Assembly: GCF_001984125.1 (NCBI RefSeq)
Contig: NZ_MTQL01000006.1
Span: forward strand, 186,001-250,000
Reading direction: 5' to 3'
Length of the DNA: 64,000 nucleotides
DNA from: Leifsonia sp. ALI-44-B
GTDB taxonomy: Bacteria; Actinomycetota; Actinomycetes; Actinomycetales; Microbacteriaceae
Below the pieces are notes generated by a model. It saw only the letters and a list, made by a program, of their open reading frames with translations, made no database searches and was not told the origin of the DNA. Made by a program: the position numbers and the translations under genes. This document shows, one piece after another, positions 1 through 8,941 of this stretch (its first letter is position 1; each line of letters begins with the position of its first letter).

Positions 1-690
1 GTACGACGCGGATGCCGACGGGGCCTGCCCGGAGGGCGCAGACGGGGCAGGGGCTGGCGCGGGCGTCGAGGGGCCCGCCGCTGCTGCGCGCAAGGTCAAC
101 TCTTGCCCGGGGAAGATCGTGCTCGACCAGCTCAGGCCGTTGAGTGCCAGAACGGATGCCGTCGCCACTCCGTGCTTCTGCGCGATATCCGACACGGTGT
201 CGCCGCTCTGGACGGTGTAGGACGATGCGCCGGCGACCGAAGCGACCGAAGCGACCGAAGCGACCGAAGCGACCGAAGCGACCGAAGTGACCGACGTGAC
301 CGTGGCGACCGATGCGCCCGGAGCGACCGGGGTGGCCGAGGCGACCGAGGGAACGCCCCCTTCGGGATCGCCGCCGAAACCGAGTGTGGGCAGGGGACGG
401 GTGCTCGAGATGTCGCCCCACGTCGGTGCGTCGGCCGCGTCGTGGGCCGTGGTATGAGCCGTGACATCCGCCCGGGCGGCAGCTGCTCGGCCCGTGCCCG
501 TCGCGTCACCGGTACCGGTACCGGTACCGGAAGCGTCGTCGGGGATGCGATCGTCGGGTGCCGTGTGCGGAACGCCGTGCGCGGCCAGCGGCGCCGTGAG
601 CGCGAGCCCGAGCATGATGCCGCCCGTGCTGGACAGAACCGCGCCCGTGTTGGACAGGGCGGCGGGGGTGGTCAGGGTGCGTCGGCGCAT
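1..690 (-). CDS. LysM domain secreted/wall protein, partial (runs off the left edge)
   Basis: The reading frame starts at ATG 690 and is open to base 1, so the C-terminus is missing. The N-terminus is MRRRTLTT followed by a hydrophobic stretch, which looks like a signal peptide or anchor. A Gly-Thr and Ala-Ser-Val rich linker comes next, made by a GGTACC-type hexamer repeat near 512-532 and a 9-bp repeat at 235-297. A LysM domain begins near residue 157 (SYTVQSGDTVSDIAQKHGV) and ends near base 85 with PGQELTL. LysM binds the GlcNAc-containing glycan of peptidoglycan, so the product should sit at the wall. No catalytic domain is visible in the available part. The linker repeats could vary in length between strains. 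The divergent neighbour is an Rv2175c-like regulator. Confidence 0.8.
   Translation of the reverse strand, partial: MRRRTLTTPAALSNTGAVLSSTGGIMLGLALTAPLAAHGVPHTAPDDRIPDDASGTGTGTGDATGTGRAAAARADVTAHTTAHDAADAPTWGDISSTRPLPTLGFGGDPEGGVPSVASATPVAPGASVATVTSVTSVASVASVASVASVASVAGASSYTVQSGDTVSDIAQKHGVATASVLALNGLSWSSTIFPGQELTLRAAAAGPSTPAPAPAPSAPSGQAPSASASY
235..297. repeat. 9-bp in-frame tandem repeat inside the LysM gene
   Basis: Five exact copies of GACCGAAGC followed by two variants. On the minus strand they encode a run of Ala-Ser-Val just before the LysM domain. The unit is a multiple of three, so slippage would change linker length without a frameshift. Confidence 0.9.
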
Positions 691-878
691 GATGTGCCCA
701 TCTTTCGTGACCCCCGTTTGAGTGACATTGCGTACCCACGGTGGCACAGTCGAGAGAACCTCGTCAACACGGGGTGGCCGGACGGCGGATGTCCCGGGGT
801 GCACGATGCCGCGTCATCCGACGTCGTTTTGCCGGCCGCCTGCTTTTCCGAGTCCCGGGATCGTGGCAGACTCGGGGT

Positions 879-1220
879 GTGACTGATGCGTTTTCCCACC
901 ACGAGTGGCTCACCGTTCCTGACCTCGTCGAGCTGCTCGACCTCAGCCAGAGCCGGGTGCGCCGTCTGATCGAAGACAAGCACCTGCTCGCCGTGCGCCG
1001 CGACAACATCCTGAGCGTTCCCGCCGTGTTCCTGCGCGACAACGAGCCGCTGCAGGAATTGCGCGGAACCCTGTTCGTGCTCTCCGACTCGGGTTTCTCC
1101 GACGACGAGGCGATGGACTGGCTGCTCACCGAAGACGAGAGCCTCGGCGTCTCGCCCATCGAGGCGTTGCGTTCCGGCCGCAAGACCGAGGTCCGCCGCG
1201 TCGCTCAGGCGCTCGGCTAA
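879..1220 (+). CDS. Rv2175c-family DNA-binding protein
   Basis: A 113-aa protein. The start chosen is GTG 879 (MTDAFSHHEWLTVPDLVELL), which removes a long unlikely N-terminus. Residues about 8-50 form a helix-turn-helix of the excisionase/MerR-like kind (LTVPDLVELLDLSQSRVRRL), followed by the family's short beta-rich and helical C-terminal half with a DDEAMDWLLTEDESL segment. In mycobacteria Rv2175c is a DNA-binding substrate of the kinase PknL and lies near a polyprenyl synthase gene; the same neighbourhood is seen here, since the next gene is a polyprenyl diphosphate synthase on the opposite strand. Its regulon cannot be read from the sequence. Confidence 0.85.
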   Translation: MTDAFSHHEWLTVPDLVELLDLSQSRVRRLIEDKHLLAVRRDNILSVPAVFLRDNEPLQELRGTLFVLSDSGFSDDEAMDWLLTEDESLGVSPIEALRSGRKTEVRRVAQALG

Positions 1221-1329
1221 ACCACACTTCTCGGCGGGCTCGTCTCGCCGAGCGGCACACCCGCCGATGCGGCACGGCCGGACGCGCAGTGGTGCGAAGC
1301 GGTCGCCCGCAGAGCCGACTCGGCTGGAT

Positions 1330-2436
1330 CTAGTAGTTACGTCGCGTGACGGTTTCGGCGAGTTCGCTCAAGCGCTCGATCGCTTCCGCTCCGAGGGGCG
1401 CTCCGTCGAGGGCTGCCCGCGCAACGCGCACGTTCTCGGCGATGATCTCCTCCGAGCGGTCGACCGCGCCGCTCTCGGTGATGGTCGCCTGCAGTGACGC
1501 GATCTGTTCGGGCTCGAGCGTCGGATCGCCCAGCAGCTCGTCGATCAGGTTCTTGGTCGGCGCGGGCACGGCTTCACGCGTGAGCGCGATGAGCACCGTG
1601 CGCTTGCCCTCGCGCAGGTCGTCGCCGCTCGGCTTGCCGGTGACCTTCTCGTCGCCGAAAACGCCGAGCAGGTCGTCGCGCAGCTGGAAGGCCACGCCGA
1701 GCGGAAGGCCGAAGGAGCGCAGCGCCTCGAGCTGATCATCGCTGCCGCCGGCGAGCAATGCGCCGAGAGCCAGCGGTGCCTCGATGCTGTATTTCGCCGA
1801 TTTGAAGACGACCACGCGCTGGGCTCGCTCGCGGTGTTCGCTCTCGGGCCGGCTGCGCCACGCACGCTCCTCGAGGATGTCGAGGTATTGCCCGGCCGTC
1901 ACTTCGGTGCGCATGCGCATGAACTCTGCACGCACCCGAATGGATGTCGCGCGATCGACCAGCGCCAGCGCCTCGTCGAGGATCTCATCGCTCCAGCCGA
2001 GCAGCAGATCGCCCAGCAGAATGGCGGATGCGCGGCCGTAGTCGTCGCCGTCGCCATCCCATCCGCCGTCGGTGTGCAACTTCTCGAAGCGACGGTGTGC
2101 GGCCGGGGCCCCGCGACGCGTATCGGAGTTGTCGATGATGTCATCGTGCACGAGCGCTGCCGCGTGGAAGATCTCGAGCGATGCCGCCAGTGTGACGACC
2201 GCCCTCAGCTCATCGGATGTCGGCTGCCCGACGTCGCCCGCGGCGCTGCGAACGCTCTGCCACCCCCAGTAGGAGAAGCTTGCCCGGAACCGCTTGCCAC
2301 CGCTGAGAAACTCCCGAGAGAACGCGGAGAACGGAAGGAGGTCATCGCCGAGGTGAGCGAGAATTGACGCACGGGTTTCGAGGAATTCTTCGATCCGATC
2401 ATTGACCAGTTCGGCAAGGTTTCGGCTTTCGGTCAC
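1330..2436 (-). CDS. polyprenyl (geranylgeranyl-type) diphosphate synthase
   Basis: A 368-aa trans-isoprenyl diphosphate synthase. It condenses IPP onto allylic diphosphates using Mg2+ bound by two Asp-rich motifs. The first motif is visible as HDDIIDNSDTRRG near residue 117 and the second as QLRDDLLGVFGDEK near residue 252, followed by GKPSGDDLREGKRT. Length is normal for the IdsA/GGPP synthase group of actinobacteria. The product chain length (C20 or longer) cannot be assigned from sequence alone. It may feed menaquinone, carotenoid or lipid-carrier synthesis, and could supply the UbiA enzyme at 59.4-60.2 kb (speculative). It is transcribed away from the DUF3040 gene. Confidence 0.93.
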   Translation of the reverse strand: MTESRNLAELVNDRIEEFLETRASILAHLGDDLLPFSAFSREFLSGGKRFRASFSYWGWQSVRSAAGDVGQPTSDELRAVVTLAASLEIFHAAALVHDDIIDNSDTRRGAPAAHRRFEKLHTDGGWDGDGDDYGRASAILLGDLLLGWSDEILDEALALVDRATSIRVRAEFMRMRTEVTAGQYLDILEERAWRSRPESEHRERAQRVVVFKSAKYSIEAPLALGALLAGGSDDQLEALRSFGLPLGVAFQLRDDLLGVFGDEKVTGKPSGDDLREGKRTVLIALTREAVPAPTKNLIDELLGDPTLEPEQIASLQATITESGAVDRSEEIIAENVRVARAALDGAPLGAEAIERLSELAETVTRRNY

Positions 2437-2486
2437 AAGACCACCCTAGCGGGATGCCTGGCCTAGCCTAGGTGTCGATGGCGGGG

Positions 2487-2492
2487 TTAGAA
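2487..2492 (+). promoter_or_regulatory. candidate -10 box for the DUF3040 gene
   Basis: TAGAAT lies in the 101-bp divergent region between the polyprenyl synthase and DUF3040 genes, about 45 bp before the ATG at 2538. No convincing -35 box was seen. An imperfect palindrome built on CCTAGCCTAGG lies just upstream (about 2461-2471). Confidence 0.35.
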
Positions 2493-2537
2493 TTCGTGAC
2501 ATACATGCCCCGTGTTGAGCGAGTTGGAGGGTAAGAC

Positions 2538-2939
2538 ATGCCGCTTTCCGAGCAGGAGCAACGGCTCCTTGACGAGATGGAGCGCAACCTCTACCGCAAC
2601 GATGCCGATTTCGTGTCGACCGCCGGAGATCAGCGCGGCCGCCCGAGCTACCGCAGCATCGCGATCGGTTCGGTCGTCGGCATCCTGGGCGTCGGCGCCC
2701 TCGTCACGGGCGTGGTTCTGCAGCAGCCCGTCGTGGGCATTATCGGCTTCGTCGTGATGTTCGCCGGCGTGATGATCGCCATCACGCCCCGCAAGCACCA
2801 CGGCACGCTCACGGCTGAAGACGTTTTGAAAGAAGCGCAGCGCCCGTCCGCCTCGAAGAAGAAGGCCGCATCGGGTGGCACGTTCATGAATCGAATGAAC
2901 AGCCGCTGGGATCGTCGCCAGGACGACCGCGGAGAATAG
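2538..2939 (+). CDS. DUF3040 small membrane protein
   Basis: A 133-aa protein starting at ATG 2538 after a good ribosome-binding site (GGAGGGTAAGAC). It begins MPLSEQEQRLLDEMERNLY, the hallmark of DUF3040, a cytoplasmic acidic head. Two hydrophobic membrane segments follow (about residues 44-66 and 68-85), then a basic cytoplasmic tail with KKKAASGG and RWDRRQDDR. The family is actinobacterial and usually sits just upstream of mraZ, as here. Its function is unknown; the setting suggests a link to envelope or division functions. A strong terminator follows. Confidence 0.9.
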   Translation: MPLSEQEQRLLDEMERNLYRNDADFVSTAGDQRGRPSYRSIAIGSVVGILGVGALVTGVVLQQPVVGIIGFVVMFAGVMIAITPRKHHGTLTAEDVLKEAQRPSASKKKAASGGTFMNRMNSRWDRRQDDRGE

Positions 2940-2995
2940 CCCCGGTCCCGGGGGCTGGCCAGCTTTCCCCGGTCGCATCCCGCTCCACACACTCA

Positions 2996-3027
2996 AGCAG
3001 TCGCACTTCGGTGCGGCTGCTTTTTTG
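2996..3027 (+). terminator. Rho-independent terminator after the DUF3040 gene
   Basis: The stem AGCAGTCGCAC / GTGCGGCTGCT, with one T-G wobble, closes on a TTCG tetraloop and runs into six T residues. It separates the DUF3040 gene from the division cluster. Confidence 0.9.
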
Positions 3028-3320
3028 TTGCCCGCCGGCGTACTCCGCCCGCGCTCTCCGCCCGCGCTCTCCGTCAGTGCTCTCTGCCAGCGCTCTGCGC
3101 AGGCGCTCCCCGCTGAAGCGACGCCGTTCTCCATTTTCCTCCCCGCCGCCGCGGACCTTTCCTCCACTCTGCGTGTCCTCGCGGGTCGCGCTGTCTAGCG
3201 CGCCACGAAACGGTCCCGAGCGCACCCCATTGCTCTCCCTGTCCCTCCACCCGCGCGTCGCCTGCAATGGCGCGGATTTATTCCCGATTCGGCCGAGAAA
3301 AGAGGTGGATGTCATAGGTT
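3028..3320. other. long non-coding spacer upstream of mraZ
   Basis: No credible gene is present. The left part (about 3045-3110) is low-complexity with degenerate copies of a GCGCTCTCCGCC-type unit. A candidate -10 (TAGGTT, 3315-3320) lies at its right end, just before the MraZ boxes. The stretch is probably the promoter and leader region of the dcw cluster. Confidence 0.5.
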
Positions 3321-3321
3321 T

Positions 3322-3348
3322 GTGGTGCGAAGTGGAGTAAAGTGGAGA
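3322..3348 (+). promoter_or_regulatory. MraZ box array upstream of mraZ
   Basis: Three GTGG cores begin at 3322, 3332 and 3342, an exact 10-bp period; the last two are AGTGGAG repeats. MraZ is known to bind several short G-rich direct repeats with 10-bp spacing ahead of its own operon, so this is the expected autoregulatory operator (inference from family knowledge). Confidence 0.7.
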
Positions 3349-3387
3349 CATCCCGAAAGTTGGCCGGAACGAGAAGGGGGATGACAC

Positions 3388-3819
3388 GTGTTTCTTGGCA
3401 CCTACGCCCCCAAGCTCGACGAGAAGGGACGCATCATCCTGCCGGCCAAGTTTCGCGACGAGCTCGCCGGGGGAGTGGTGATGACGCGGGGCCAAGAGCA
3501 CTGCATCTACGTCTTCTCCACCCGCGAGTTCGAAGAACTGCACACGAAGATCCGTCAGGCGCCCGTCACCTCGAAACAGGCGCGCGACTACCTGCGTGTG
3601 TTCCTGTCCGGCGCCAGCGCCGAGACGCCCGATAAGCAGCACCGCGTCACGGTCCCCGCATCCCTGCGTGCCTACGCCGGCCTCAGCCGCGACCTCACGG
3701 TCATCGGCGCCGGCAGCCGCGCCGAGATCTGGGACACCGAAGCGTGGGAGGCCTACCTGGCCGAACAAGAAGCAGCATTCGCCGACACCGCCGAGGAGGT
3801 GATTCCGGGACTTTTCTAG
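3388..3819 (+). CDS. mraZ: MraZ transcriptional regulator of the dcw cluster
   Basis: A 143-aa protein starting at GTG 3388 after GAGAAGGGGG. It has two SpoVT/AbrB-type swapped-hairpin domains, marked by [13 protein letters not shown] near residue 12 and [13 protein letters not shown] near residue 80. MraZ binds direct repeats at its own promoter and controls the division and cell-wall cluster. The candidate operator lies 40-66 bp upstream. The length is normal, and rsmH follows about 100 bp later. Confidence 0.97.
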   Translation: MFLGTYAPKLDEKGRIILPAKFRDELAGGVVMTRGQEHCIYVFSTREFEELHTKIRQAPVTSKQARDYLRVFLSGASAETPDKQHRVTVPASLRAYAGLSRDLTVIGAGSRAEIWDTEAWEAYLAEQEAAFADTAEEVIPGLF

Positions 3820-3918
3820 TCCCTGCGTTCTGACTCCCAGCCGTCCACTCCCTGGCATACTTCCCCGTTGCCAGGTCGGGTCGGATGGGGATCAGAGTCC
3901 AGGGGCCACCCGGTTCAT

Positions 3919-4875
3919 ATGGCCCTGAACGACATCCACACCCCGGTTCTGCTCGAGCGTTGCGTCGAGCTGCTGGCACCCGCCCTCGCGGCCGACGGTG
4001 CCGTGCTGGTCGACTGCACGCTCGGCATGGGCGGCCATGCCGAGGCGTTCCTCGAGCGTTTTCCGAACATCACGCTCGTGGGTCTCGACCGCGACCTCGA
4101 TGCCCTCGCCATCTCGCGTGAGCGCCTCGCCCGTTTCGGCGATCGCGTCAAGCTCGTGCACACCGTCTACGACGGCATCGACGAAGCACTCGAGGGTCTC
4201 GGCATTCCCGAGGTGCACGGCATCCTGTTCGACCTCGGCGTCTCGTCGCTGCAGCTCGACGAGGCCGAGCGCGGCTTCGCCTACTCCAAAGACGCACCGC
4301 TCGACATGCGCATGGATGCCACGAGCGAGCTCACGGCCGAGACGGTCATCGCCACCTACACCGAGCACGAGCTGCGCAACATCTTCCAGAAATACGGCGA
4401 AGAGAAGCTTGCGCAACGCTACGCCCGCAAGATCGTCGAGGCTCGCGACGCCCGCCCCATCACCCGGTCGGCCGAACTCGTCGAGATCATCCAGGCGGCC
4501 ACCCCCGCGGCCGTGCAGCGCGCCGGCCACCCCGCCAAACGCGTCTTCCAGGCCCTGCGCATCGAGGTCAACCAAGAACTCTCGGTGCTCGAAGACGCCA
4601 TCCCGCGCGCCCTCGACTCGCTCGCAGTCGGCGGCCGCATCGTCGTGCTGGCTTACCAGTCCCTCGAAGACCGCATCGTCAAGAAGGACTTCCAGAAGGT
4701 CATCGCGTCGACGGCCCCCGCGGGCCTACCCGTCGAGCTGCCCGAACACGCCCCCCTCTTCCGCGCCCTGGTCAAGGGTGCCGAACTCGCCTCCGACGAC
4801 GAAAAAGCTGAGAACCCCCGCGCCACCCCGGTGCGACTGCGGGCCATCGAGCGCGTGAGAAAAGGAACCCGATGA
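3919..4875 (+). CDS. rsmH: 16S rRNA m4C1402 methyltransferase RsmH
   Basis: A 318-aa SAM-dependent enzyme that N4-methylates C1402 of 16S rRNA. The start ATG 3919 ([19 protein letters not shown]) matches the usual family N-terminus; an upstream ATG at 3868 would add 17 unlikely residues. The SAM-binding region reads [15 protein letters not shown] with GLDRDLDAL after it, and the family segment [17 protein letters not shown] is present. The C-terminus overlaps the ftsL start by an ATGA, showing translational coupling. Confidence 0.97.
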   Translation: MALNDIHTPVLLERCVELLAPALAADGAVLVDCTLGMGGHAEAFLERFPNITLVGLDRDLDALAISRERLARFGDRVKLVHTVYDGIDEALEGLGIPEVHGILFDLGVSSLQLDEAERGFAYSKDAPLDMRMDATSELTAETVIATYTEHELRNIFQKYGEEKLAQRYARKIVEARDARPITRSAELVEIIQAATPAAVQRAGHPAKRVFQALRIEVNQELSVLEDAIPRALDSLAVGGRIVVLAYQSLEDRIVKKDFQKVIASTAPAGLPVELPEHAPLFRALVKGAELASDDEKAENPRATPVRLRAIERVRKGTR

Positions 4876-5486
4876 GCGCCCAGACCGCCTATGACCTGCC
4901 GCTGACCGCATCGGCACTGCCCGCACCGTCGTCGCCCACGCAGCCGGGCCGCAAGAAGGCCCCTTACATCGAGGCCGTTCCCAAGGACGCGCGCCGCGCG
5001 CGGCCCAAGACGGCCTACGCGCTCGTCACGGTCGGCGGCGTGCTCGTCGTCGTCATCGCGCAGCTGCTGCTCGGTGTGGGGCTCAGCCAGGGCGCCTACG
5101 AGATCTCGTCGCTGCAGGCATCCGAGCGGTCGTTGGGGCTGCAGCTGCAGACGGTGTCGAACGACGTGAAAGAGATCTCGTCTCCGCAATACCTCGCCGC
5201 CAACGCCGAATCGCTCGGCATGGTCATCAACGGCACGCCCGCCTACCTGCGCCTGAGTGACGGCTCGGTCACCGGCAACGCCACCGCCGCCACGACCGAC
5301 ACGCCGGTTCCCCTGATCTCGTCCAGCGCCATTCCCAACTCGCTGATCGCCGGAGACCCGCTCGCCGTCGCGCCCGACGCCACGGTCGGCGACCCCGACG
5401 CAACCGCCGAGGGCGCGCCTACCGATGAAGCCGCGCCGCCGACCGTATCGTTGGAGAACGGTCTGCCGTCCCCGAGCACTCACTAG
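4872..5486 (+). CDS. ftsL: FtsL-like cell division protein
   Basis: A 204-aa bitopic membrane protein. A cytoplasmic N-terminus of about 48 residues is followed by one membrane helix ([20 protein letters not shown]), then a short coiled-coil region ([23 protein letters not shown]) and the segment [15 protein letters not shown] typical of FtsL/DivIC-like proteins. The tail is a low-complexity Ala/Thr/Pro-rich extension of about 75 residues. It should join the FtsQLB-type complex that activates septal synthesis. Assignment rests on position (rsmH-ftsL-ftsI) and topology, because FtsL sequences are poorly conserved. Confidence 0.85.
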   Translation: MSAQTAYDLPLTASALPAPSSPTQPGRKKAPYIEAVPKDARRARPKTAYALVTVGGVLVVVIAQLLLGVGLSQGAYEISSLQASERSLGLQLQTVSNDVKEISSPQYLAANAESLGMVINGTPAYLRLSDGSVTGNATAATTDTPVPLISSSAIPNSLIAGDPLAVAPDATVGDPDATAEGAPTDEAAPPTVSLENGLPSPSTH

Positions 5487-5487
5487 C

Positions 5488-5509
5488 CCGGGGCGCGCTT
5501 CCGCCCCGG
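5488..5509 (+). other. GC hairpin between ftsL and ftsI
   Basis: A perfect 8-bp stem, CCGGGGCG / CGCCCCGG, with a 6-nt loop lies directly after the ftsL stop. There is no T-run, so a full terminator is unlikely; pausing or mRNA processing is possible. Confidence 0.5.
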
Positions 5510-5626
5510 TGAACGCCCCGCGATCACCGAGACAGAGAGCGTCGCGACGGGTGCAGCCCGACCAGGCGCTGACAGACCGGATGCCGAGAGGCGTCAGCCG
5601 AGAACCCGAGCAGAGAAGGACGAAGC

Positions 5627-7405
5627 GTGGCCTCACACACCGTCTCGACCAAGCGGCGCATCGTCTTCGCCGTCGCAGCCGTCATCGTGGTGGTGGCCGT
5701 CTTCGTCGTCCGACTCGTCGACATCCAGCTCGTGCGCGCCGACGCACTGGTGTCCGACTCGCTGACGAAGACCACCGCCAACGGCACCATCTACGCGCCG
5801 CGCGGCGAGATCCTCGACACCAACGGCAACATCCTCGCCAGCACGGTCGCGCTGTTCGACATCACGACATCGCCCCGCGACGTCAAAGAATTCGACCGCA
5901 CCGTCGACGGCAAGAAGCAAGAGGTCACGGTCGAGCAGGCCCTCACCGAGGTGGGCGCCATCACCGGGCAATCCGCCTCCGACCTGCAGAAGATCATCGA
6001 CGATGCCCTCGCCGCCGATTCCGCGTCCAACTACGCGCTCCTCATCAAATCGCAGAGCGCCGACAGCTACCAGAAGATCCGCGACCTCAACATCCCGTGG
6101 ATCTACACCGAGCAGAACCCCGGCCGCACCTACCCCAACGGGTCCGTCGCGGGCAACGTCATCGGGTTCGTCGGCAGCGATCAGAAGGGTCTCGCCGGCA
6201 TCGAGCTGCAGCAAAACGCCTGCCTCACGGGCGAGAACGGCACGCAGAGCTACCAGCGCTCGAAAGACGGTGTGGCCCTGCCCGGCACCACCGAGGTGAC
6301 GACGGCCGCCAAAGAGGGCGGCAACGTGAAGCTCACGATCGACGCGGACCTGAACTGGTACATGCAGCAGCTCGTGGCCTCGCAGATCGCCGCGACGGGC
6401 GCGACCTCGGGAACGGTCATGGTCACCGAGGTCAAGACGGGCAAGATCCGTGCGCTGGCCGAATGGCCGAGCGTCGACCCCAACGACATCAACGCGACCG
6501 CCCCCGAAGACCGCGGCTCGAAAGCCTTCACGGCGCCCTTCGAGCCCGGGTCGATCTTCAAGCCACTGACCGCGGCATCCCTCATCGACGCGGGGCTCGC
6601 CACGCCCACCTCGCAGGTGCTCGCCGAATACCGCTACAAGCCTGAAAACGGCGCCAGCATCAAAGACGCCCTGCCGCACGACCCCGAGCGCCTCACCCTG
6701 ACGGGCGTGCTGCAGCAGTCGTCCAACACGGGTCTGAGCAAGCTCGGCGAGAAGATGAGCGCGCAAGACCGTTACAACTACCTGAAGAAGTTCGGCATCG
6801 GCGATGCGTCGGCCATCGGGTTCCCCGGCGAAGACTCCGGCATCCTGCACCCGTGGGAGAAATGGGACAACCAGACCGATTACGTCACCATGTTCGGCCA
6901 GGGCGTCGCCGTCACCGCCATCCAGATGGCCAACGCCTACCAGGCGATCGCCAACGGGGGAGTCGAACTGCCCATGCAGCTCGTCGAGGGGTGCGAATAC
7001 TCCGACGGGACGACGACGGAAGTGCCCGCCGCATCCAGCGGAAAACGGGTCATCAGCGAGGAAGCCTCTAAAGAGGTCCTCGGAATGATGGAAACCGTGG
7101 TCACGAACGGGTTCCTGGCGAAAGACCTCACGATGCCCGGTTACCGCGTAGCAGCAAAATCGGGCACCGCAGAACAGTCCGACGGCGCGGGTAAACTGAA
7201 GAAAACCTATGTCGCCTCGATGGCCGGAACCGTTCCGGCAGAAGACCCCCAATACGTGATCACCGTGCACCTGAAAGACCCGCTCACCCTCATGTCGTCG
7301 GCAGCGGCGGCACCGGTCTTCAAACAGGCCGTCACGCAAGTGATCAAACGCTACGGAATTCCGCCCTCCACGGGCACGCCGGCGAACTACCCCGGCGAAT
7401 ACTGA
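5627..7405 (+). CDS. ftsI: division-specific transpeptidase FtsI (class B PBP)
   Basis: A 592-aa class B penicillin-binding protein that cross-links septal peptidoglycan. The start is GTG 5627. A single membrane anchor lies at residues about 10-30 (IVFAVAAVIVVVAVFVVRLV), followed by the pedestal region with APRGEILDTNGNILA. The transpeptidase motifs are SxxK in EPGSIFKPL near residue 308, SxN in QQSSNTGL near 365 and KSGT in AAKSGTAEQ near 510. No PASTA domains are present. In many relatives murE follows ftsI, but here the next gene is murF, after a 120-bp gap with a long hairpin. Confidence 0.97.
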   Translation: MASHTVSTKRRIVFAVAAVIVVVAVFVVRLVDIQLVRADALVSDSLTKTTANGTIYAPRGEILDTNGNILASTVALFDITTSPRDVKEFDRTVDGKKQEVTVEQALTEVGAITGQSASDLQKIIDDALAADSASNYALLIKSQSADSYQKIRDLNIPWIYTEQNPGRTYPNGSVAGNVIGFVGSDQKGLAGIELQQNACLTGENGTQSYQRSKDGVALPGTTEVTTAAKEGGNVKLTIDADLNWYMQQLVASQIAATGATSGTVMVTEVKTGKIRALAEWPSVDPNDINATAPEDRGSKAFTAPFEPGSIFKPLTAASLIDAGLATPTSQVLAEYRYKPENGASIKDALPHDPERLTLTGVLQQSSNTGLSKLGEKMSAQDRYNYLKKFGIGDASAIGFPGEDSGILHPWEKWDNQTDYVTMFGQGVAVTAIQMANAYQAIANGGVELPMQLVEGCEYSDGTTTEVPAASSGKRVISEEASKEVLGMMETVVTNGFLAKDLTMPGYRVAAKSGTAEQSDGAGKLKKTYVASMAGTVPAEDPQYVITVHLKDPLTLMSSAAAAPVFKQAVTQVIKRYGIPPSTGTPANYPGEY

Positions 7406-7412
7406 GTCATGA

Positions 7413-7457
7413 CAACGCCTGTTTCGCTCGACCCTGCAGCGAGTGAAACGGGCGTTG
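7413..7457 (+). other. 18-bp stem-loop between ftsI and murF
   Basis: CAACGCCTGTTTCGCTCG (7413-7430) pairs along its whole length with 7440-7457 as RNA, with two G-U wobbles and a 9-nt loop (ACCCTGCAG). It starts 8 nt after the ftsI stop. No T-run follows, so it may be an attenuating or processing hairpin. It is followed by a short direct repeat of CGCACCGCATCA. Confidence 0.75.
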
Positions 7458-7525
7458 CCGTGCGCACCGCATCACGCACCGCATCACACTGGCCCGCACA
7501 CCGACCGGCCAAGAACTGAGAACTG

Positions 7526-8941
7526 ATGATTGAACTGACACTCCGAGAGATCGCCGACATCACGGGCGGCACGCTCGCGACCCGCGAGGCGGGCCTCACG
7601 GCCGACAGCACCGTGTCCGGCCTCGTCGACACCGATTCCCGGGAGATCGCGCCCGGCGGCATCTTCGTCGCCAAACCCGGCGAAGAGACCGACGGCCACC
7701 TGTTCGTCGGCAAAGCCGTCGAGAACGGCGCCGTGCTCGCGCTCGTCGAGCACGAGGTCGACGAGAACGTCGCCCAGATCGTCGTCGACGACGTCGTCGA
7801 AGCGCTCGGAACGCTGGCCCGCGCCGTGGTCGACCGCGTGCGCGCCGGGGGAGACCTGCGCGTCGTCGGCATCACGGGCTCCAACGGCAAGACCACGACC
7901 AAGAACATGCTGCGCGCCATCCTCGAGCCCCAGGGCGAGACCGTGGCCCCGCGCGGCTCCTTCAACAACGAGGTGGGCGCACCGCTCACCATGCTCCGGC
8001 TCACGCCCTCCACGCGCTACCTCGTCGCCGAGATGGGTGCCAGCAAGCAGGGCGACATCACGCGGCTCGTGGTCATGGCGCATCCCGAGATCGGTGTCGT
8101 GCTGAAGGTCGGCCTGGCCCACGCCGGCGGCTTCGGCGGCATCGAGGCCACGCAGAAGGCCAAGAGCGAGATGGTGACCGACCTGCCCGAGACGGGCGTC
8201 GCCGTGCTCAACGCCGACGACCACCGCGTGCGACAGATGGCGGATGTCACGCCCGCGCGCGTGCTCTGGTTCGGCCAAGAAGACTCGGCCGACGTGCGCG
8301 CCACCGACATCGTCTCGTCGCGCACCGGCACCACCTTCGTCGTCACCATCCCCGGTGGCGAGAGCCGCACGGTGCACCTCAAGGTGCTCGGCGAACACCA
8401 CGTCATGAACGCGCTGGCCGCGCTGGCCGTCGCCACGACGCTGGGCGTGCCGCTGGGCGAAGCCGTCACCGCGCTCGAGGGCGTCGCCCGCGCCGAACGC
8501 TGGCGCATGGAGGTGCTCGGCGGCCGCGATGACGTCACCATAATCAACGACGCCTACAACGCCAGCCCCGACTCCATGTCGGCGGCCATCAAGACGCTCG
8601 CCCAGATCAGTCCCGAGGGGTCCCGCACGGTCGCCGTGCTGGGCGCCATGTCCGAACTCGGCGAGTTCGCGGGCGAAGAACACGACCGCATCGGCCTGCA
8701 GCTCGTACGCCTCAACATCTCGCAGCTCGTGGTCGTGGGCGCCGAAGCCCGGCGCATGCACATCACCGCGATCAACGAGGGGTCGTGGGACGGCGAGTCG
8801 GTATACTTCGAAACGCAAGACGAGGCCTACGACTATCTGGCAACGGAGCTCCGAGCGGGCGACACCGTTCTGGTGAAATCGTCCAATTCCGCGAAGCTCC
8901 GCTTTCTCGGTGACCGGTTGGGAGAACTGTTCGCGTGGTAG
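7526..8941 (+). CDS. murF: MurF, UDP-MurNAc-tripeptide:D-Ala-D-Ala ligase
   Basis: A 471-aa Mur ligase that adds D-Ala-D-Ala to the UDP-MurNAc tripeptide in the cytoplasm. The N-terminal domain starts [15 protein letters not shown]. The ATP-binding P-loop is [15 protein letters not shown] near residue 115. The Mur-ligase central and C-terminal domains show [13 protein letters not shown] and [12 protein letters not shown]. The length is normal and there is no sign of a fused MurE module. Its end overlaps the mraY start by 7 nt. Confidence 0.97.
   Translation: MIELTLREIADITGGTLATREAGLTADSTVSGLVDTDSREIAPGGIFVAKPGEETDGHLFVGKAVENGAVLALVEHEVDENVAQIVVDDVVEALGTLARAVVDRVRAGGDLRVVGITGSNGKTTTKNMLRAILEPQGETVAPRGSFNNEVGAPLTMLRLTPSTRYLVAEMGASKQGDITRLVVMAHPEIGVVLKVGLAHAGGFGGIEATQKAKSEMVTDLPETGVAVLNADDHRVRQMADVTPARVLWFGQEDSADVRATDIVSSRTGTTFVVTIPGGESRTVHLKVLGEHHVMNALAALAVATTLGVPLGEAVTALEGVARAERWRMEVLGGRDDVTIINDAYNASPDSMSAAIKTLAQISPEGSRTVAVLGAMSELGEFAGEEHDRIGLQLVRLNISQLVVVGAEARRMHITAINEGSWDGESVYFETQDEAYDYLATELRAGDTVLVKSSNSAKLRFLGDRLGELFAW

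Noticed and set aside
235-297. CRISPR-like repeat array
   Set aside because: The units are 9 bp with no spacers and lie in frame inside a coding linker.
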